From Riptortus pedestris (taxonomy: Eukaryota > Arthropoda > Insecta > Hemiptera > Alydidae), in NCBI GenBank assembly GCA_019009955.1, contig CM032228.1:254225001-254289000 (forward strand): 64,000 bases of DNA. Direction: 5' to 3'. Positions 10,785 to 22,910 of the stretch are shown here, piece after piece. A program made the position numbers and the translations under genes. The notes below the pieces were generated by a model that was not told where the DNA came from, did no database searches, and saw only the letters and a program-made list of their open reading frames with translations. Position 1 is the stretch's first letter. The number at the start of each line of letters is the position of its first letter.

Positions 10785-10930
10785 TTGGCCTTAATCTCAG
10801 ATGGTAAACCTAGAGTGGCGAGTTACATTCCCTGTCTGGCCAATAGGAATTTATTTAGTGATGGAATTCATTAAATAAAATCCTTAGTCACAGCCTGGCT
10901 AGAAAAGGTTGGTAACCTGTAGATATCAAG
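10785..10930 (+). mobile_element. tRNA-derived SINE, partial, plus orientation
   Basis: Matches the copies at 39.6 and 49.8 kb: GCGTTGGCCTTAATCTCAG, GGTAAACCTAGAGTGGCGAG, a degenerate B box (GAGTTACATTCCC), AATAGGAATTTATTTAGTGA, GGCTAGAAAAGG and GGTAACCTGTAGAT. It lacks the A-box end and the TTA-type tail. Confidence 0.65.
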
Positions 10931-11662
10931 TTCTAATTAGCCATAGTAGCAAAAAGTAGACGTTAATAAAAAATAAGCCAATATATCATGAAACGTTTTA
11001 TTTTAAACTTACAATACGAAATAGGTTTTTATTTATATTTTTTATTTCATTTGATTTTTATAATCGTTGCTGTCATCATTACGGATTTTATTTTCTGGGT
11101 TCTGCCTTACCTTGCTTATCTTACTACTTATGTTCATCTGGGAAATCTGCTTAGTTATCAGAGCCGTTGATAAGGGAGTGTATTTGAGTGTGTGGGGGCG
11201 AGTGGGGTTGGATGTTTGTCCAGACTATTGACAACTGTCAGAACGGAGGTGACACAACTGGCTCGGGCAAAGGGTCACCACTCTACGTCATGTCTGTCTT
11301 CTGCCTCTAATTATCTGCGCCTTTTATAAATAAACAAACTGATACTCTTTTAGAAATAGTATTATCGGGACTGCCGTGTATGCATGTATATATGAAATAA
11401 GTAATGACATGAAATAAGCAGTTCTGACAATGTTTGTTCTAAGTTTACCGTGTAATAAGAAACCTTTGTAAACAAAACTTAAAATGTATTTGGCTGTTGT
11501 AACAATCATGAGCTGTTTGGTGGCCAGTAGCTCAGAGACTTTCGGAAGGTTTGGAGTACACTGGAGTTGGAAAACGAAAATGAACAAATAGCGCCCTTCA
11601 TATTCAATAAACGGAAGCAAACCTGAATTTAAAAAAAAAAGTTGTGCCCGATTTGAAAAAAG
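10931..11662. other. Unassigned sequence
   Basis: No gene recognised. A short TAH-like reverse piece (CTGGGAAATCTGCTTAGTT) lies near 11137. A GC-richer patch at about 11170-11320 has no domain-bearing frame. The 98-codon minus frame (11324-11620) shows no recognisable family. Confidence 0.45.
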
Positions 11663-12128
11663 TCGGTGAGGCAGGGGCTACGTAAACTAAGCAGATTTCT
11701 CACGTGAAGTTATGCAATAGAGAAATCTGCCTAATAATAACAGAAGTAGTAACCTATTCACGAGGACGAATAGTTACGGAAACGGCCGCACTAGCTCTCG
11801 GCGGAAAGTCCCGAACATAGCCGACTCCTGCCGACCACACACACAATACAAATGCAAATATCTCGGTTAATATTCAAGGTACAGAATAAATGTATAGAAT
11901 AATATTTATAGTAAATTTAATTTGCAATAAGATTGATTCTATACAATGTTTCGATCCGACACATAATAACAGAGATACTTCGAATTTTCAAAAATCCCCC
12001 CTCTAAACCCCCCTCCCACTGGTCCGATTTCAGCCATTAACGAACATGATCTTTCTTTTTACATAAAACGATTGAATATGAAGTTTGGTAACGGTCAAAC
12101 AAAAATGGCGACCGATAGAACGTTAACA

Positions 12129-12185
<57 letters not shown>

Positions 12186-12320
12186 TTATTTATATATATA
12201 ATTTTCAACGGACCTCATTTTCGTCATGGGTAGGATCGATGGACATTTGAGGAAATTTTTCAAAACTCGCGTCATGAGTCTGACCTCAATAGCTGATTTC
12301 GCTTAAGGGAAATCTGCTAA
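11663..12320 (+). mobile_element. TAH family, full-length forward copy, type i
   Basis: Starts TCGGTGAGGCAGGGGCT after a run of A and ends TTAAGGGAAATCTGCTAA. It carries the type i module (GTTACGGAAACGGCC...CTCTCGGCGG), a C-rich TAAACCCCCCTCCCACTGG core, the TA tract at 12132-12201 and the full tail palindrome. Confidence 0.8.
12132..12201. repeat. (TA)n microsatellite inside TAH copy
   Basis: TA tract with a TTTATTTATT interruption near its right end. Confidence 0.95.
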
Positions 12321-12364
12321 AACCTCCCTTCCCGCCTCCTCCCGAACCGATTAAACCCATTAAC

Positions 12365-12673
12365 GGACTTATTCTCTAGTTATAAGAGGGGCGGGGGTTT
12401 AGAGAGAGGGGAAATTCGAAAATTCAAAATATTTCCGTTATTAAGACTCGTATAGGTTAATCTTGCTAAAGTGTTGATGCTCTACAATTGTCGGTTTACT
12501 TATTTTTTTTCAAACTCAGATATTAACTGAGTTATTCGTACTTTCCAGTTTTCAGACTCCAGTAAGCCCCCAATTGATCAACTAATCCCATTTTTAATTA
12601 TGAATAGAGAATGAAATGAGATCAGCCAAAAAGTGGCTAATGCCCTTGGTTTACGCCGCCTCTCGTGACGGAC
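12365..12673 (-). mobile_element. TAH family, reverse type iii fragment
   Basis: Reverse core (GGGGGTTTAGAGAGAGGGG, TTTCCGTTATTA), then type iii module (TTAACTGAGTTATTCGTACTT, AATAGAGAATGAAATGAGAT), ending TTTACGCCGCCTCTCGTGACG then GAC. Lacks the tail and microsatellite. Confidence 0.65.
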
Positions 12674-13830
12674 TTTTCGAGTGTAGTTCAGTACTATTTG
12701 TCCATACTGAAATGTAGCTCTGTCAGTCAAACATATACTGACTGACTGCAAACAAGGTCATATACTTACAGGCAGATTGATATTACTTACTATTTTGAAT
12801 CAACTACTGACAAAGGGAATTCTATACATTGAAACTCTTCGCCAACGTCTGAAGCCTATACAATGTTGTATTTTTAACTTAACTTTTACATTTCTATTTT
12901 TTAAGTCGACGTTTTTTAGATGTAAGCATTCATTTTAGTTTAAAAATTTTTAAATTTGTATTCCTTACTTTTTTATTATATTGTTGAGTATATTTGTTCT
13001 ATTTAAATATTTACAATTAGTTCCCTAATGCGTTTAATTAATAGTATTTTAAATTTACTTTAACCCTATATATTATGTATTTGTAGATAATTTTTATAGA
13101 TAGTTTCGTGTCGTATAATTCAGACATTTGCATTTTTATATTTCCAGTCTTCAGTAAACCCCCGCTTATCCCATAATTACACATTCTCTTCGGAGTCTTC
13201 TCACTCTCGCAGAAATTCAGATTTTTTCAAAAACCCATTAAGAACATAGTCATTGTAATAAGAGTGGCGGAAGTACTTGAGCCGAATGGCGCAACCAGTA
13301 CTCCAACATTTGGCGAACCTAATCCGGCTGGTATGCCAGTCGGTGAGTCAGTAGTACTTTTCGATTTGGATTGTGAAAAACAGTAAACACTAGTGCAGTA
13401 CTCGGAACTACTGAACTCCATGAGTAGTTAGAAGTACTTGAGTGTTTGGATTGAAGGTTCTTATCTGTTGACTATGGTTACTGTACTTGTAACGCCGGAT
13501 TCCTAAAGTATAAATCATCTTGGGATTTTGAACGATGGTCCTTTGGCTCAAAAAGTGGGGGCTTACATCGATTTCGCCACATTTAAAACTAGAGCAAGTT
13601 CTGCAGTCGCCTCACGGTGCTGAGAGGCGCAATGGAAAAGTGATACTGGATTCGGTTCATCGCACAAAATTCAAAAGAAAAAGTCCGAGCAGACGAGATG
13701 AGCCTCTTACACGACGACATTCACCGTATGAAACATCCTCCATACGTCATCTGAACATTTCAACCTTTATTTACCCCTCTCTAAGTGTCCAATGTATATT
13801 GTCTCAATCCTCCTTGCCTGATTTTGGAAG
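12674..13830. other. Unassigned sequence with a small TAH fragment
   Basis: A reverse TAH type ii scrap lies at about 13120-13190 (TTTGCATTTTTATATTTCC, AGTAAACCCCCGCTTATC). From 13200 to 13760 the composition is more balanced but I recognise no domain. AAGTACTTGAG recurs at about 13270 and 13431, suggesting an old repeat. Confidence 0.4.
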
Positions 13831-14519
13831 TTAACGAACTCCATGTTTTTCATGAAACATTTAAAAACCGAGTTTGGTATCGATCGCACACATTGACGAC
13901 CTTTTATTTCACTATTTCACCCCCGCGAGGAATTAGCAATCGAGTCTTTAGGTAGAAACTTTACAACGAACTTGAGTGAAAAGTGGAGAGGCTTTTTATG
14001 TCTTCAGACACCAAGATGAAGTTACCTTTGTCCCGGCCCCGAGTCGAACACTAATCGCATAAAAAAAAATACTTGTTTGCAGTTGTTAATTTATGAAAGT
14101 AAATCAGCGTTAAGTTCTGCTTCTGCGATAAGTTGAAACACGGATTTAATAAAGCAATAATTGTGAATTGTTTCCGAGCCGGTGAGAAGTTGGACGACGA
14201 GCCAAGTGCACGTGGAGCAAAGTGGAAAAGTTTTGATCCTACGCCATGCTAATTAAGAGTTGGATTTATAATTGAATCCATTATTTCCTTCCTTCAGACC
14301 TCTTGACGACTCATCTGCCGGCTTTGTTATACTTCGACCTGCGGAACGATTCTGGATCTGTTTGTCATAGAAAGTCCTTCCTACATTTCCTCAATGAAAA
14401 TAGTCTTAGTCTCTCAAAACAGCCGATATTTTTTAATGATCAAAAAATGAAAAAGGTTTTAGCTCAATGGTAGAACTTGCATTTCTGTCCGCGACAATGG
14501 AATTCAGAAGAAAACCTCA
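13831..14519. other. Unassigned, with a short TAH scrap and a tRNA-like stretch
   Basis: 13830-13900 resembles the forward TAH core (TTAACGAACTCCATG, CGAGTTTGGTATCGATC). Near 14455-14520, TAGCTCAATGGTAGAAC looks like a tRNA D-arm/A box and is flanked by AGGTTTT and AAAACCT, which could pair as an acceptor stem. The T-arm is not recognisable, so I do not call a tRNA. Confidence 0.35.
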
Positions 14520-14529
14520 GGCCTTACTC

Positions 14530-14830
14530 CTGATGATCCGGTGTCCGCCACAGGGTTTGGCGCAGTCATTGGTTCGTCTCCCGAAGGAGACCTTGGGTCT
14601 GCCACAAGGTTGGGCTTAACCATCGGTTCGTCTCCCCCAAGAAGAGCTCGGGTCTGCCACAAGGTTGGGCTTAACCATCGGTTCGCCACCCGAAGGTGTG
14701 CCATTGGCTGTCACACGGCTTGAGTTGGCCATTGCTTCGTCACCCAAAGAAGATCTCGGGTCTGCCACAAGGTTTGGCTTAATCATTGGGTCGCCACCCG
14801 AAAAAGAGCGATTGTCTGCCATAAGGTTTA
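14530..14830. repeat. 54-bp tandem repeat, open in frame on both strands
   Basis: About five to six copies of a unit containing GTCTGCCACAAGGTTGGGCT and CATCGGTTCG, spaced about 54 bp apart (14542, 14596, 14651, 14759). Since 54 is divisible by three, frames on both strands remain open and give an 18-residue repeat (minus strand: KPNLVADP and related). No domain is recognised. Open frames are expected from the period. Confidence 0.7.
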
Positions 14831-15470
14831 GTTCAGTTCTGTCATTTTCTTCTGCATATCTTATGATTCCGGATCCCACACCACATAAAATCTTATATTG
14901 GGGAAACCATCCGTCTTTGCTTCGACCTGCAAACCTATGCCCATCCACTCAAAGTAAAAATATCAGGTCTCCACATCAGGTACATCTCCTTCTGCTCATG
15001 AATCCAAGAGCTTTTTATATGAAGAGCGCTTGGCTGAAGAGCTTATGTAATTTTGAAAGATGAAGACCTTTCATACATTTTACTGGTGTGATGAATATGA
15101 GGTTTTTTCTAAATAGGTCATGGGGTGTGTCAGAATTAGTGGGGCGGTGGATACATCCTTCCAGAACCTTGTCTCCTGGTGTTCGTAGGTCTCCTCTCTC
15201 AAGCAGCCGGTCGGACTGATCATCATATGAGGTTAAGCTACGCCCAGTAGACATAGATTTTACACTTGTGTGATATCTGGAGCTGCTTATATGATAAGGA
15301 CTATATTGAAGCTCTTGTAAAATTTATTTTAAGAAATGAAGTTGTTTTAATAGAGTTGGCTATATTGCTTTTGGTATGGTAAATATGAGGGAGAATTTTA
15401 AATAGGGCAAGGGGTGGGTCGGAATTAGTCGGGAGTGGGTGGGAATATAAAAGGAAGAGGATAGCTAGAG
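14831..15470. other. Unassigned sequence
   Basis: No gene recognised. The frames at 14665-15063 and 15015-15254 are partly repeat-derived and carry no domain signature. Confidence 0.4.
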
Positions 15471-16420
15471 AAAGGGAAAGGGTTGAGGGGGGGTTGCCCC
15501 CAGGAAAGGGGGAAGGCTATATACGTGTTCAAGGACTGTCTGCGAGGGAGGGGGGGGGGGGAATAAAACCTCCCCTAACCATCCCCCCTTCAAATTTCCC
15601 TTTTGCCAAAGCGAGAGGGAAAGTGTGCTAAACTAGGACGTGCCGGGGGTTGCCATGACGACGGGATCCACAGAGACGCCATAGGTCAGGGCCGTCTAGA
15701 CGCCGAGTATCGACCCGCTCTCCCGCTCAACACTTTCACTCTCTCCAGCACAGCTTCCATCAGTCTGCCTGTCTCCGCCCCAACCCCCGCTATCAAGTGG
15801 TTTCCCGTTTACTCCTGCACTTTTCGAAGGGAAGACACGACGAACGAACGATGTCCGCAAGCCGCTCGTCGAAGATGCCCACTAGCCGATCACTGTTGAA
15901 TCCATCTTATTGAATCCATCTTTACCTTATTTCCACTCTCATTTACCTACGTTATTGTCCAGGATCTGTTGAGCTTATAATGGGCATTCTTGATGACTGA
16001 ATGCAACATCGTTGAATCCGTTTACTCCTAGCAAAAACGAAGGAATTGACATAGGATCTATAAATTGGCGTCGTCGACAGTATTTGTCAGGATCAATTGC
16101 GCTAGCATTGTTCGACTTGCGCGGCAAATCCTACTGCGGCGCACTAAATCTGTAGCTTTGTCATCCTCTCAAAGTCGCGACCGAAGAAATGAAATGACTT
16201 CTTGTCGAAACAGTGTTCATCAGCTGTAACCTTTGCCTGTTAACGAAGTTGCACAAGGACTGGTTCAAATTAGCTCGCGAACCCACCAATCAAAGGAGGC
16301 GAGGTAGTTCTTGCTAGATCTGACCCAGATACGGAAACGCCCTCTCCATTCTCTTTCGGATTCCGGAAACGCGTCCACGCAATGTTAAAGTGTTACTTTT
16401 TTTTTGTACTAACAATAATA
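15471..16420. other. GC-richer unassigned block
   Basis: Includes G runs (about 15548-15560), C-rich CCTCCCCTAACCATCCCCCC and several CpGs. The 98-codon frame at 15603-15899 has no recognised family. A CpG-rich regulatory patch or old unique sequence is possible. Confidence 0.35.
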
Positions 16421-16654
16421 ACAACTATGGAGGATGCATTCAGTGATGAAGAGAGAAAGAGCGAGAATCCTTTTTAATAATAATATGTGGACGAGGAGTG
16501 CGTGTCGGACTATAACCTAGATTAATCGAGAGTGAAAAGAGGCCGCCCCCAGGGTTGGAGTGGGGGTGGCCCATATTCCGCCACTTCCTCCTAACCACCC
16601 CCAATGTCCTCGCCCCACAGTGCTCAACGCCTCTCCCGACATCTTTTCTTCTCA
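16421..16654. other. Unassigned sequence
   Basis: Overlapping short frames on both strands (16440-16748, 16555-16767) run into a TAH fragment, so they are not credible genes. Confidence 0.4.
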
Positions 16655-16750
16655 CATTTATAGCAGATTTCCCTGAAAGGAAGTCGACTAATGAGGTTTT
16701 CTCGAAACACGGTTTTCGAGAATTTCCTTCATATGACCACCGATCCATAT
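16655..16750 (-). mobile_element. TAH family, reverse 3'-end fragment
   Basis: TAGCAGATTTCCCTGAAAGG, then ACTAATGAGGTTTTCTCG and TTTCCTTCATATGACCACCG, which is the tail end only. Confidence 0.55.
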
Positions 16751-16859
16751 ATGTATCTACATCATGAAGTACTTTCCTTGGGTATAAATATATATGGGGA
16801 GTAGAGGCCCTTATTGAATTATATACAGCATAGGATAAAAATAGATAATAAATATCTTC

Positions 16860-17175
16860 TAAATGTCTTTAATTACTAGAAAAAATATCTGGTGAGAAAT
16901 CTCCCAATGAAAATTTGAGACATCGAATATCAAAGGATCTTGCCGGTGGAGTAAAGCACCAAAGATTTATTATTGCGGCAAATTGTTTTCGACGCAGTGC
17001 ATCATCGTCTTCAGTGCCCGTATTCGATGTTGACTTAGGGTGCCATATGAGCAGACTTCCCTTAAAAGATCTTCCGACTCCACTTATGTTTTCGGATCTC
17101 ATTAAATTCCCCCCACCTTTCGCTATTGTTTTCAAATTCAAAGCTAATATATCACTGATGATAAGCGACCTTTAA
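16860..17175 (-). mobile_element. Unclassified repeat-like unit with hammerhead-like core
   Basis: On the minus strand CACTGAAGACGATGATGCAC...GCGTCGAAAAC presents CTGAAGA and GAAA at 16987-17014, with GACG and CGTC able to pair. It is followed by AATAATAAATCTTTGG and GTGCTTTACTCCACCGG. The layout resembles the tail regions of Penelope-like or related non-autonomous retroelements. Part of the stem uses core bases, so a functional ribozyme is unlikely. Frames on both strands (16869-17141, 16915-17175) are not recognised. Confidence 0.3.
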
Positions 17176-17346
17176 CTCTGAGTCCCTAGCAGGGTAGAAA
17201 CTGAGTACAGAACGTTTGGATGACGTAAGCTTTGCTCGGATGTCGCTCTCTTTCATCGTTCTTGCTTAGAAATTTACTCAGTTTAAACCCAGTATTTACT
17301 GTTCTTATTACTTTTCTCAGAAACTGCGTTAAAATAATAATTTTCT

Positions 17347-17384
<38 letters not shown>

Positions 17385-18234
17385 TCCCTTGATATCCATA
17401 TATTTCTATTTAAATAAAATTAAATACCAATTGCTGCATAATCGGTTCGTGGCATAGAACTCATTTATAGACCTTTTTGTATCACAAATAAATAAGATCG
17501 TATACGAATCTTCTGTATCTCTAATAAGAACATGGACACCCCTGTCTAACCCTCCTCCCCTCTGCACGTTTTTATCAAAAGGGGATTTGCACAATTAGAC
17601 AGTGCTAAATATTAAATTTTAACTTTGTAGCGCTAGCCGTTTTCGCACCGTCGGGGTTAAATGCAGAAGGGAAGCCGAAATTACTCGTGATGGATTCAGC
17701 GTGAGTCGAAACGAGCCATTCCGATCAAATGTGAAAGCGAAATTTTACTACAAAGAAACTGAAAGAGTAAAAGGAATAAAAATGACTAAAATAACTTTAA
17801 TACACGCCACAATCTGTTGCAACCTCCTTACAAATTTCAGAACAATAGTCGATATCTTGTCGACAATTCAAGATTCATAGAGAAGACCAAATGATAACTG
17901 GTTTTAATTTTAACTCTGGCTTCTAGTCGAACCATCTCTCACTTGTGGATCGGCCATCGATTAAACTTTCATACAACTATCGATTCGTCCGAGTTTCACA
18001 CTTTCAGGGTCTCGGCAGACTAAATAAACTACAAAACCTTCCGCCCAAGTTCACTCCTCATCATGATTTAATAATGTCTAACCTCTTTCTAAGTCAACAT
18101 TAATAATTCCGCACTCCTTAAATATACCTCTTATCGATTCCGTAGGAATGTATTTCCTAATTCCGTTTGCCGGGAAATAATTCCAATGGGACCATACAAA
18201 TAATTGATATATTTTTTGATAATTGACTTCGGAT
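17176..18234. other. Unassigned AT-rich sequence with a poly-A tract
   Basis: Contains 29 A at 17351-17379. No gene, RNA or repeat family recognised. The poly-A has no recognisable retrocopy body on its left. Confidence 0.4.
17351..17379. repeat. Poly-A tract
   Basis: 29 consecutive A, preceded by TTTTCTAATT. Confidence 0.95.
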
Positions 18235-19579
18235 GTGCTGCACATGAATGAAAGGACATGAGGAGAGTCAGACTAGGATACGGGAAAGGTATACAGTGAG
18301 ACAAACATGGATATGGGAAGGACATACGATACAACACAGCTGGATGTTGGACGGACCCAAGGTGCGATAGACATGAACATGGGTAGAACACGCTAAAGAT
18401 CTGGAAATGGGATGGACATACGGTTAGACAGTCATTTAGGAAGAACGTGGGAACTGTCCGACTTCAACATTTGGTTTCAGACGGGCATTTGATATTGATA
18501 TTTATGCAGACAGATAAGGAACGGGCATTCGGACTCTCAAGGAAAGGAGATAGGGAACGACAGACAGATATGCCTACGTGAATCCCATACGAACAGACAG
18601 GAACGGACTCACCGAGATATAGAATAGTTACAAACAGTTGGACAGGCATATATATGGGAAGGACGTGCGTTCATGATATTAGAGCATTGGTGCGACAGAC
18701 TTGAATTTGAGAAGGCTATAGGACAGACTTAGTATATGATGGTGGTACGGTCTCCAGTACCATACAGTGTAACGGACGGCTATAAGAGCGAGATTTACCT
18801 GGACTTGTGCAGGTCATACGTACATTCAGCCCTGAACGTGGAAATAGACATAAAGGTCGACCACAGACATACGGACACTTAGAACTGGATATGGCTAGGA
18901 CATGAAGCCCAGCAAACCTATGTATAGGAAGAACATATGGTGTGACCTGCCTAGGGAAGGGTGCATGGTCTGTAAAAACTGTATGTTTACCTATACGCGA
19001 AGGTCATAAGTGCAGGTTTACTGGATATGAAAATGTACAGACCGACGTAGAGGCGGAGGTGACCGAGATTTGGGAAGGTGATTGGAACACTTCGATGATG
19101 GACATGGAAGTGATATACGGTAGGACAGACTTTGTTGTAGGAAGGACTTGAGGCGCAACAAACCTGGATATGGGCGGGGCATAGGAGCAGACTGACCTAG
19201 ATATGGGATGGACATACGGCAGGACTACCCTAAATACGGTACATCCATACGGGGTGATATCTGGTTAGGTTCAGGCAAAGACATGGTCACGGCAATATTG
19301 ACCGCCAGGTATCTGGAGGAGCATACTCTACAACCGACCTTGATACAAGCAGGACTTAAGTCGCGAAAAACTTCTATATGGGAAGGTCATAGGAGAAGAC
19401 CTGACCTAGATATGGGATGGGCATACGGCGGGGCAACCCCAAATATGGGGCGGTCATCCTCAGAGATATGTCTGGCTGCGTGAAGGTCAGAGTTACATGC
19501 AGATCTGGGATATGGGATCGACATTACACTTGGGCAAACCCCTAGATATGACAGGAACATACGGACGCACACACCCCTA

Positions 19580-19580
<1 letters not shown>
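18235..19580. repeat. Degenerate minisatellite array A
   Basis: Repeated words such as GATATGGGAAGGACATA, GACCTAGATATGGGATGG and ACATACGG recur roughly every 36-40 bp with heavy divergence. The three frames around 18942-19572 are products of this repetition. Best-preserved units are at about 19160-19470. Confidence 0.65.
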
Positions 19581-19582
<2 letters not shown>

Positions 19583-19624
<42 letters not shown>

Positions 19625-19661
19625 GTGAGAGAGAGGGTGGGGTAGAGAGAGAGAGTGAGAG
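19583..19661. repeat. (GA)n microsatellite
   Basis: GAGA tract with GGGA and GTGA interruptions. Confidence 0.9.
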
Positions 19662-20265
19662 ACTAGGTATGCGTGTCGAGTCTACCCCAGCGCCGTGATC
19701 AATACAACCCTGTCTGTCCTACATACACTTTCACTACCTTCCATCTCTCTCATCCATATCTCAAATACATCCAAATTTAATATTTAAGTTCCCTCCAAAT
19801 CTCCTCCCTTTCCCTTTCACATCCCTTCATTTTCACTATCACGCCGATATATTTTTAGTTATCCGATTTTCTCCTTGAAAAACTGTAAGCCCAATTACAA
19901 AACCCTTCATACTCCAAGTAACATATGTGGCCTCAATACTCGGCCGACCATTTAGCGAATTTCCCTATATCTCGAGTGGAAATACATTTACCTGGGATCT
20001 ATGTAACTGTCCAATTCCAAAGACAGATTATTTAATTTATTTTTTAATTAGCAAATTTGCTTGAGTTGAATACGGGGTTCGTGGGAGACAAAAGTACAAA
20101 ATAAGAAAAATTATCTGTGGATATTAGATATTAAAAAAATAATTGTCTTTTGGAAATCAGTTATTGAAGTTGAACCCATGAAACTATTTTCCAAAAATTC
20201 ATCAAATATCTATTTATTTAGGTGTGTCGCAATTTTAGCGATTCACACTTTCTCATATCACAAAA
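19662..20265. other. Unassigned sequence
   Basis: Pyrimidine-rich on the left, AT-rich on the right. A short TAH-like phrase (GTGTCGCAATTTTAGCG) lies just before the next copy. No gene recognised. Confidence 0.45.
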
Positions 20266-20266
20266 G

Positions 20267-20726
20267 TCCGTCACGCAGGGGCTGCGAAACTAAGCAGATT
20301 TCCCATGTGACGTTTTACAAAGAGAAATCTCCATACTGGTAACACAATACCAGACAATAAAAATGCAAATATCTCAGTTAATATTCAAGATAGAGAATAA
20401 ATGTATAGAACAATATTTATAGTAAATTTAATTTGCAATAAGGTTGATTCTGTACAATTGTTCGATCCGACGTATAGTAACGGAGATATTTCGAATTTTC
20501 GAAAATCCTCCCCTCTAAACCCCCCCTCCCACTGGTCCGATTTCAGCCGTTAACGAACTTGATCTTTCTTTTTACATAAAACGACTAAATATCGAGTTTG
20601 GTAACGATCAAACAAAAATTGCGACCGCTAGAGTGGTAACAGACAAATATATAGATAAATAAATTTCGAAAATTCCGTCATGAGTACAACCTCAATAGCT
20701 GATTTCCCTTAAGGGAAATCTGCTAA
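20267..20726 (+). mobile_element. TAH family, forward copy without a long microsatellite
   Basis: Complete termini (TCCGTCACGCAGGGGCTGCG and TTAAGGGAAATCTGCTAA) and a well-preserved core with ACCGCTAGAGTGGTAACAG. The 5' module is shortened and the microsatellite is reduced to ATATATAGATAAATAAAT. The GGACCTCATTTTCG block is missing. At 460 bp it is a compact version. Confidence 0.8.
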
Positions 20727-20839
20727 AACTAAACGTTGGTATAGCCACCTTATTATTAAAAAAAAATATATTAAAATATCTACATTTGTAGGTCGCAGGG
20801 CACGGTTACTTACCTAAGGGCACAGTTAAATATATATAA
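20727..20839. other. Short AT-rich spacer
   Basis: Nothing recognised. Confidence 0.5.
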
Positions 20840-21200
20840 TTGGTGACCAAAATGAGGTGCATATTTGTATATGTATACTTGCATCACTCTAGCGGTTCAA
20901 TTTTTGTTGGAACGTTGAAAAACTCACTCTTCAAGTATTTCATGAAAAACTATAGATGAAGCTCGTTAATGGCAGAAATCACACTGAAATATATCAGAAG
21001 GAGGAATTTCGAAATATCTCCTTTATTGTACATCGGATCCAAAAATGTTATAATGTTTTGGAAAATTTAATAAATTTAACTTCTACACAAGTTTTTTTTG
21101 TACTTTTCTGCCTCCAGTAAAGCCCCACTTCTACTCTTTGGATTGGTGTATAGAAATCGAGAATGTATGGTGAAATGAAATTGCCCGTGCGTCATCCAAC
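20840..21200 (-). mobile_element. TAH family, diverged reverse fragment
   Basis: Contains ACCAAAATGAGGTGC, CTCTAGCGGTTCAATTTTTG, GCTCGTTAATGGCAGAAATC and CCTCCAGTAAAGCCCCACTT in the reverse order of the family. Ends missing. Confidence 0.55.
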
Positions 21201-21204
21201 ACTG

Positions 21205-21487
21205 CTTCTTAATATCTCTGTTATTATGAGATGGAACATATATTGTTATAGAACTTATATTGTTAAATTATTGATGGTATACAATTATTGTTCTATGAGT
21301 TTTTTTAACTCGAGTATTAAACGAGTTATTCCTACTTCTCTTCTTTCCTGCCTTCAGTAACGCCTGTCCATCCTTCTCGTTACTTGTTTACGTAGAAATA
21401 GAGAATACATGGTGAGATGAGGTCACAAATTTGTTATAACAGCTCGTGAGAAAACCGTATAGTTTACGCAGCCCCTGCGTGACGGAC
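21205..21487 (-). mobile_element. TAH family, reverse type iii fragment
   Basis: Type iii module (AAATAGAGAATACATGGTGAG, ATAACAGCTCGTGAG), ending TTTACGCAGCCCCTGCGTG then ACGGAC. The core end is degraded. Confidence 0.7.
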
Positions 21488-22112
21488 TTTTTACAACTCG
21501 AGTCACAGAGCATCTCATGTTCAGTATACATTTTAATTCCTGTTTGCAAGTGGCTTCTTACTACTTGCAAATAGAGAATCATCGCCACTGTGTCATACCA
21601 ACATGTTGAAAACCTACTTAACCTAACGCAGTCCTTCGTGCCAAGCTTTTTAGCAGGATAGTAACAATACCCGATGTCGTAATGTATCATTTTATGGATA
21701 TACCCTTTTCTGTTATTTAGTACCGTTCTTACAAACATTTTACTAATTAAGTAGGTCGTGCGGTTGCCAAATTGAAATTTCATTTAAAGCGTTTCTATTT
21801 TTCTTTTACAGCTTCCTTTGCCATTATGTCCTTTCCTGGTTTTCGTAGTTGTACCTTAATCCATGTGAATTATACTGTCATTAGTTCCGAAAGCAAGTTG
21901 TTAAGTAATTGTCCACAACCTAAAAGTTAAAGTTCTGTGTAACGTTCGAGTTAATGAGCTTTTAATTCGTTCTTTTAATGGTCGTGTCAATGAATACTGA
22001 TGTCATATACATTTCATTATTTATTCAAGACATTTTAATATTCCGTGGGTTTTAGGTTGATTGCTTGTACACAATGCAATGTAATGCTCCTAGTCAATAT
22101 TTCCGTAAGACT
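21488..22112. other. Unassigned AT-rich sequence
   Basis: No gene recognised. A 131-codon minus frame (21388-21783) starts inside a TAH element and has no domain signature. Confidence 0.4.
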
Positions 22113-22500
22113 GTCGTTAAGTTTTGAGCAGATTTTCCATAAGAGAAATCAGCTATTGAGGTTGTACTCATGAAACGAATTTCGAAATTTTCCTCAAATG
22201 GCCATCTATTATATGACGAATATGAGGTCCGTTCTAAATTTTTTGTTCTTTATCAAACACACTATAAAAACGTTCCATGGAAATCTAAAGATCAAGTTCG
22301 TTATTGGCTGCAATTGAACCAGTGGGAGAGGCGGTGGGGATTTAGAAAATTCCAAATATCACCAATATCTTATTGAAAATTAAATGTGCTATAAATATTG
22401 TTATACACATTCATATTCTGCCTTCAAAACTCCACCACGATATTTGCATTTTTTTAGTCTTTAAATGTCGAATGTCTAGGAAATAACGAAAATGCAGTCC
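22113..22500 (-). mobile_element. TAH family, reverse fragment
   Basis: Tail GAGCAGATTTTCCATAAGAG, then CAGCTATTGAGGTTGTACTC, core GTTCGTTATTGGCTGCAATT, and type ii scraps to about 22500. There is no microsatellite. Confidence 0.65.
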
Positions 22501-22529
22501 GTTCAAAACTACACACACACATATATGTA

Positions 22530-22802
22530 TTGAAAATTCAAAATGTCACCGCTACTATGAGTCGTATCGCAAAATGTTATAGAAGCAACCATGTTAAGCT
22601 ATTGCTCTACAATTGTTTTTCTATATATTTTTTTCCTAACTCAAGTATTAAGGGAGTTATTTGTACTTTATTGTTTTCAGCTTTTCGGACTCCACATCAC
22701 TTTTTACATAGAAACAGAGAATATTTGGTGAGATGTGATCACATGTGTGTTACAGTAACACGTTCAAAATGTGCTTAGTTTAGTAGCCCATGCGTGACGG
22801 AC
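22530..22802 (-). mobile_element. TAH family, reverse type iii fragment
   Basis: Core CACCGCTACTATGAGTCG, module AAACAGAGAATATTTGGTGAG, terminus GCCCATGCGTGACGGAC. It is followed by a type ii scrap (22805-22910: AGCAAACCCCACTTG, ATGAAACGTGTGATTCT). Confidence 0.65.
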
Positions 22803-22910
22803 TTTTTTTTTGTCATTAGCAAACCCCACTTGTATTACAAATCATTATCAATATTCCAGTATACGATGAAACGTGTGATTCTGAGTTTCAACATCAAATA
22901 TTTTTTTCGA

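Noticed and set aside
14455..14525. tRNA gene
   Set aside because: A-box-like TAGCTCAATGG and a possible acceptor stem (AGGTTTT/AAAACCT) are present, but no TTCRA T-loop or regular T-arm.
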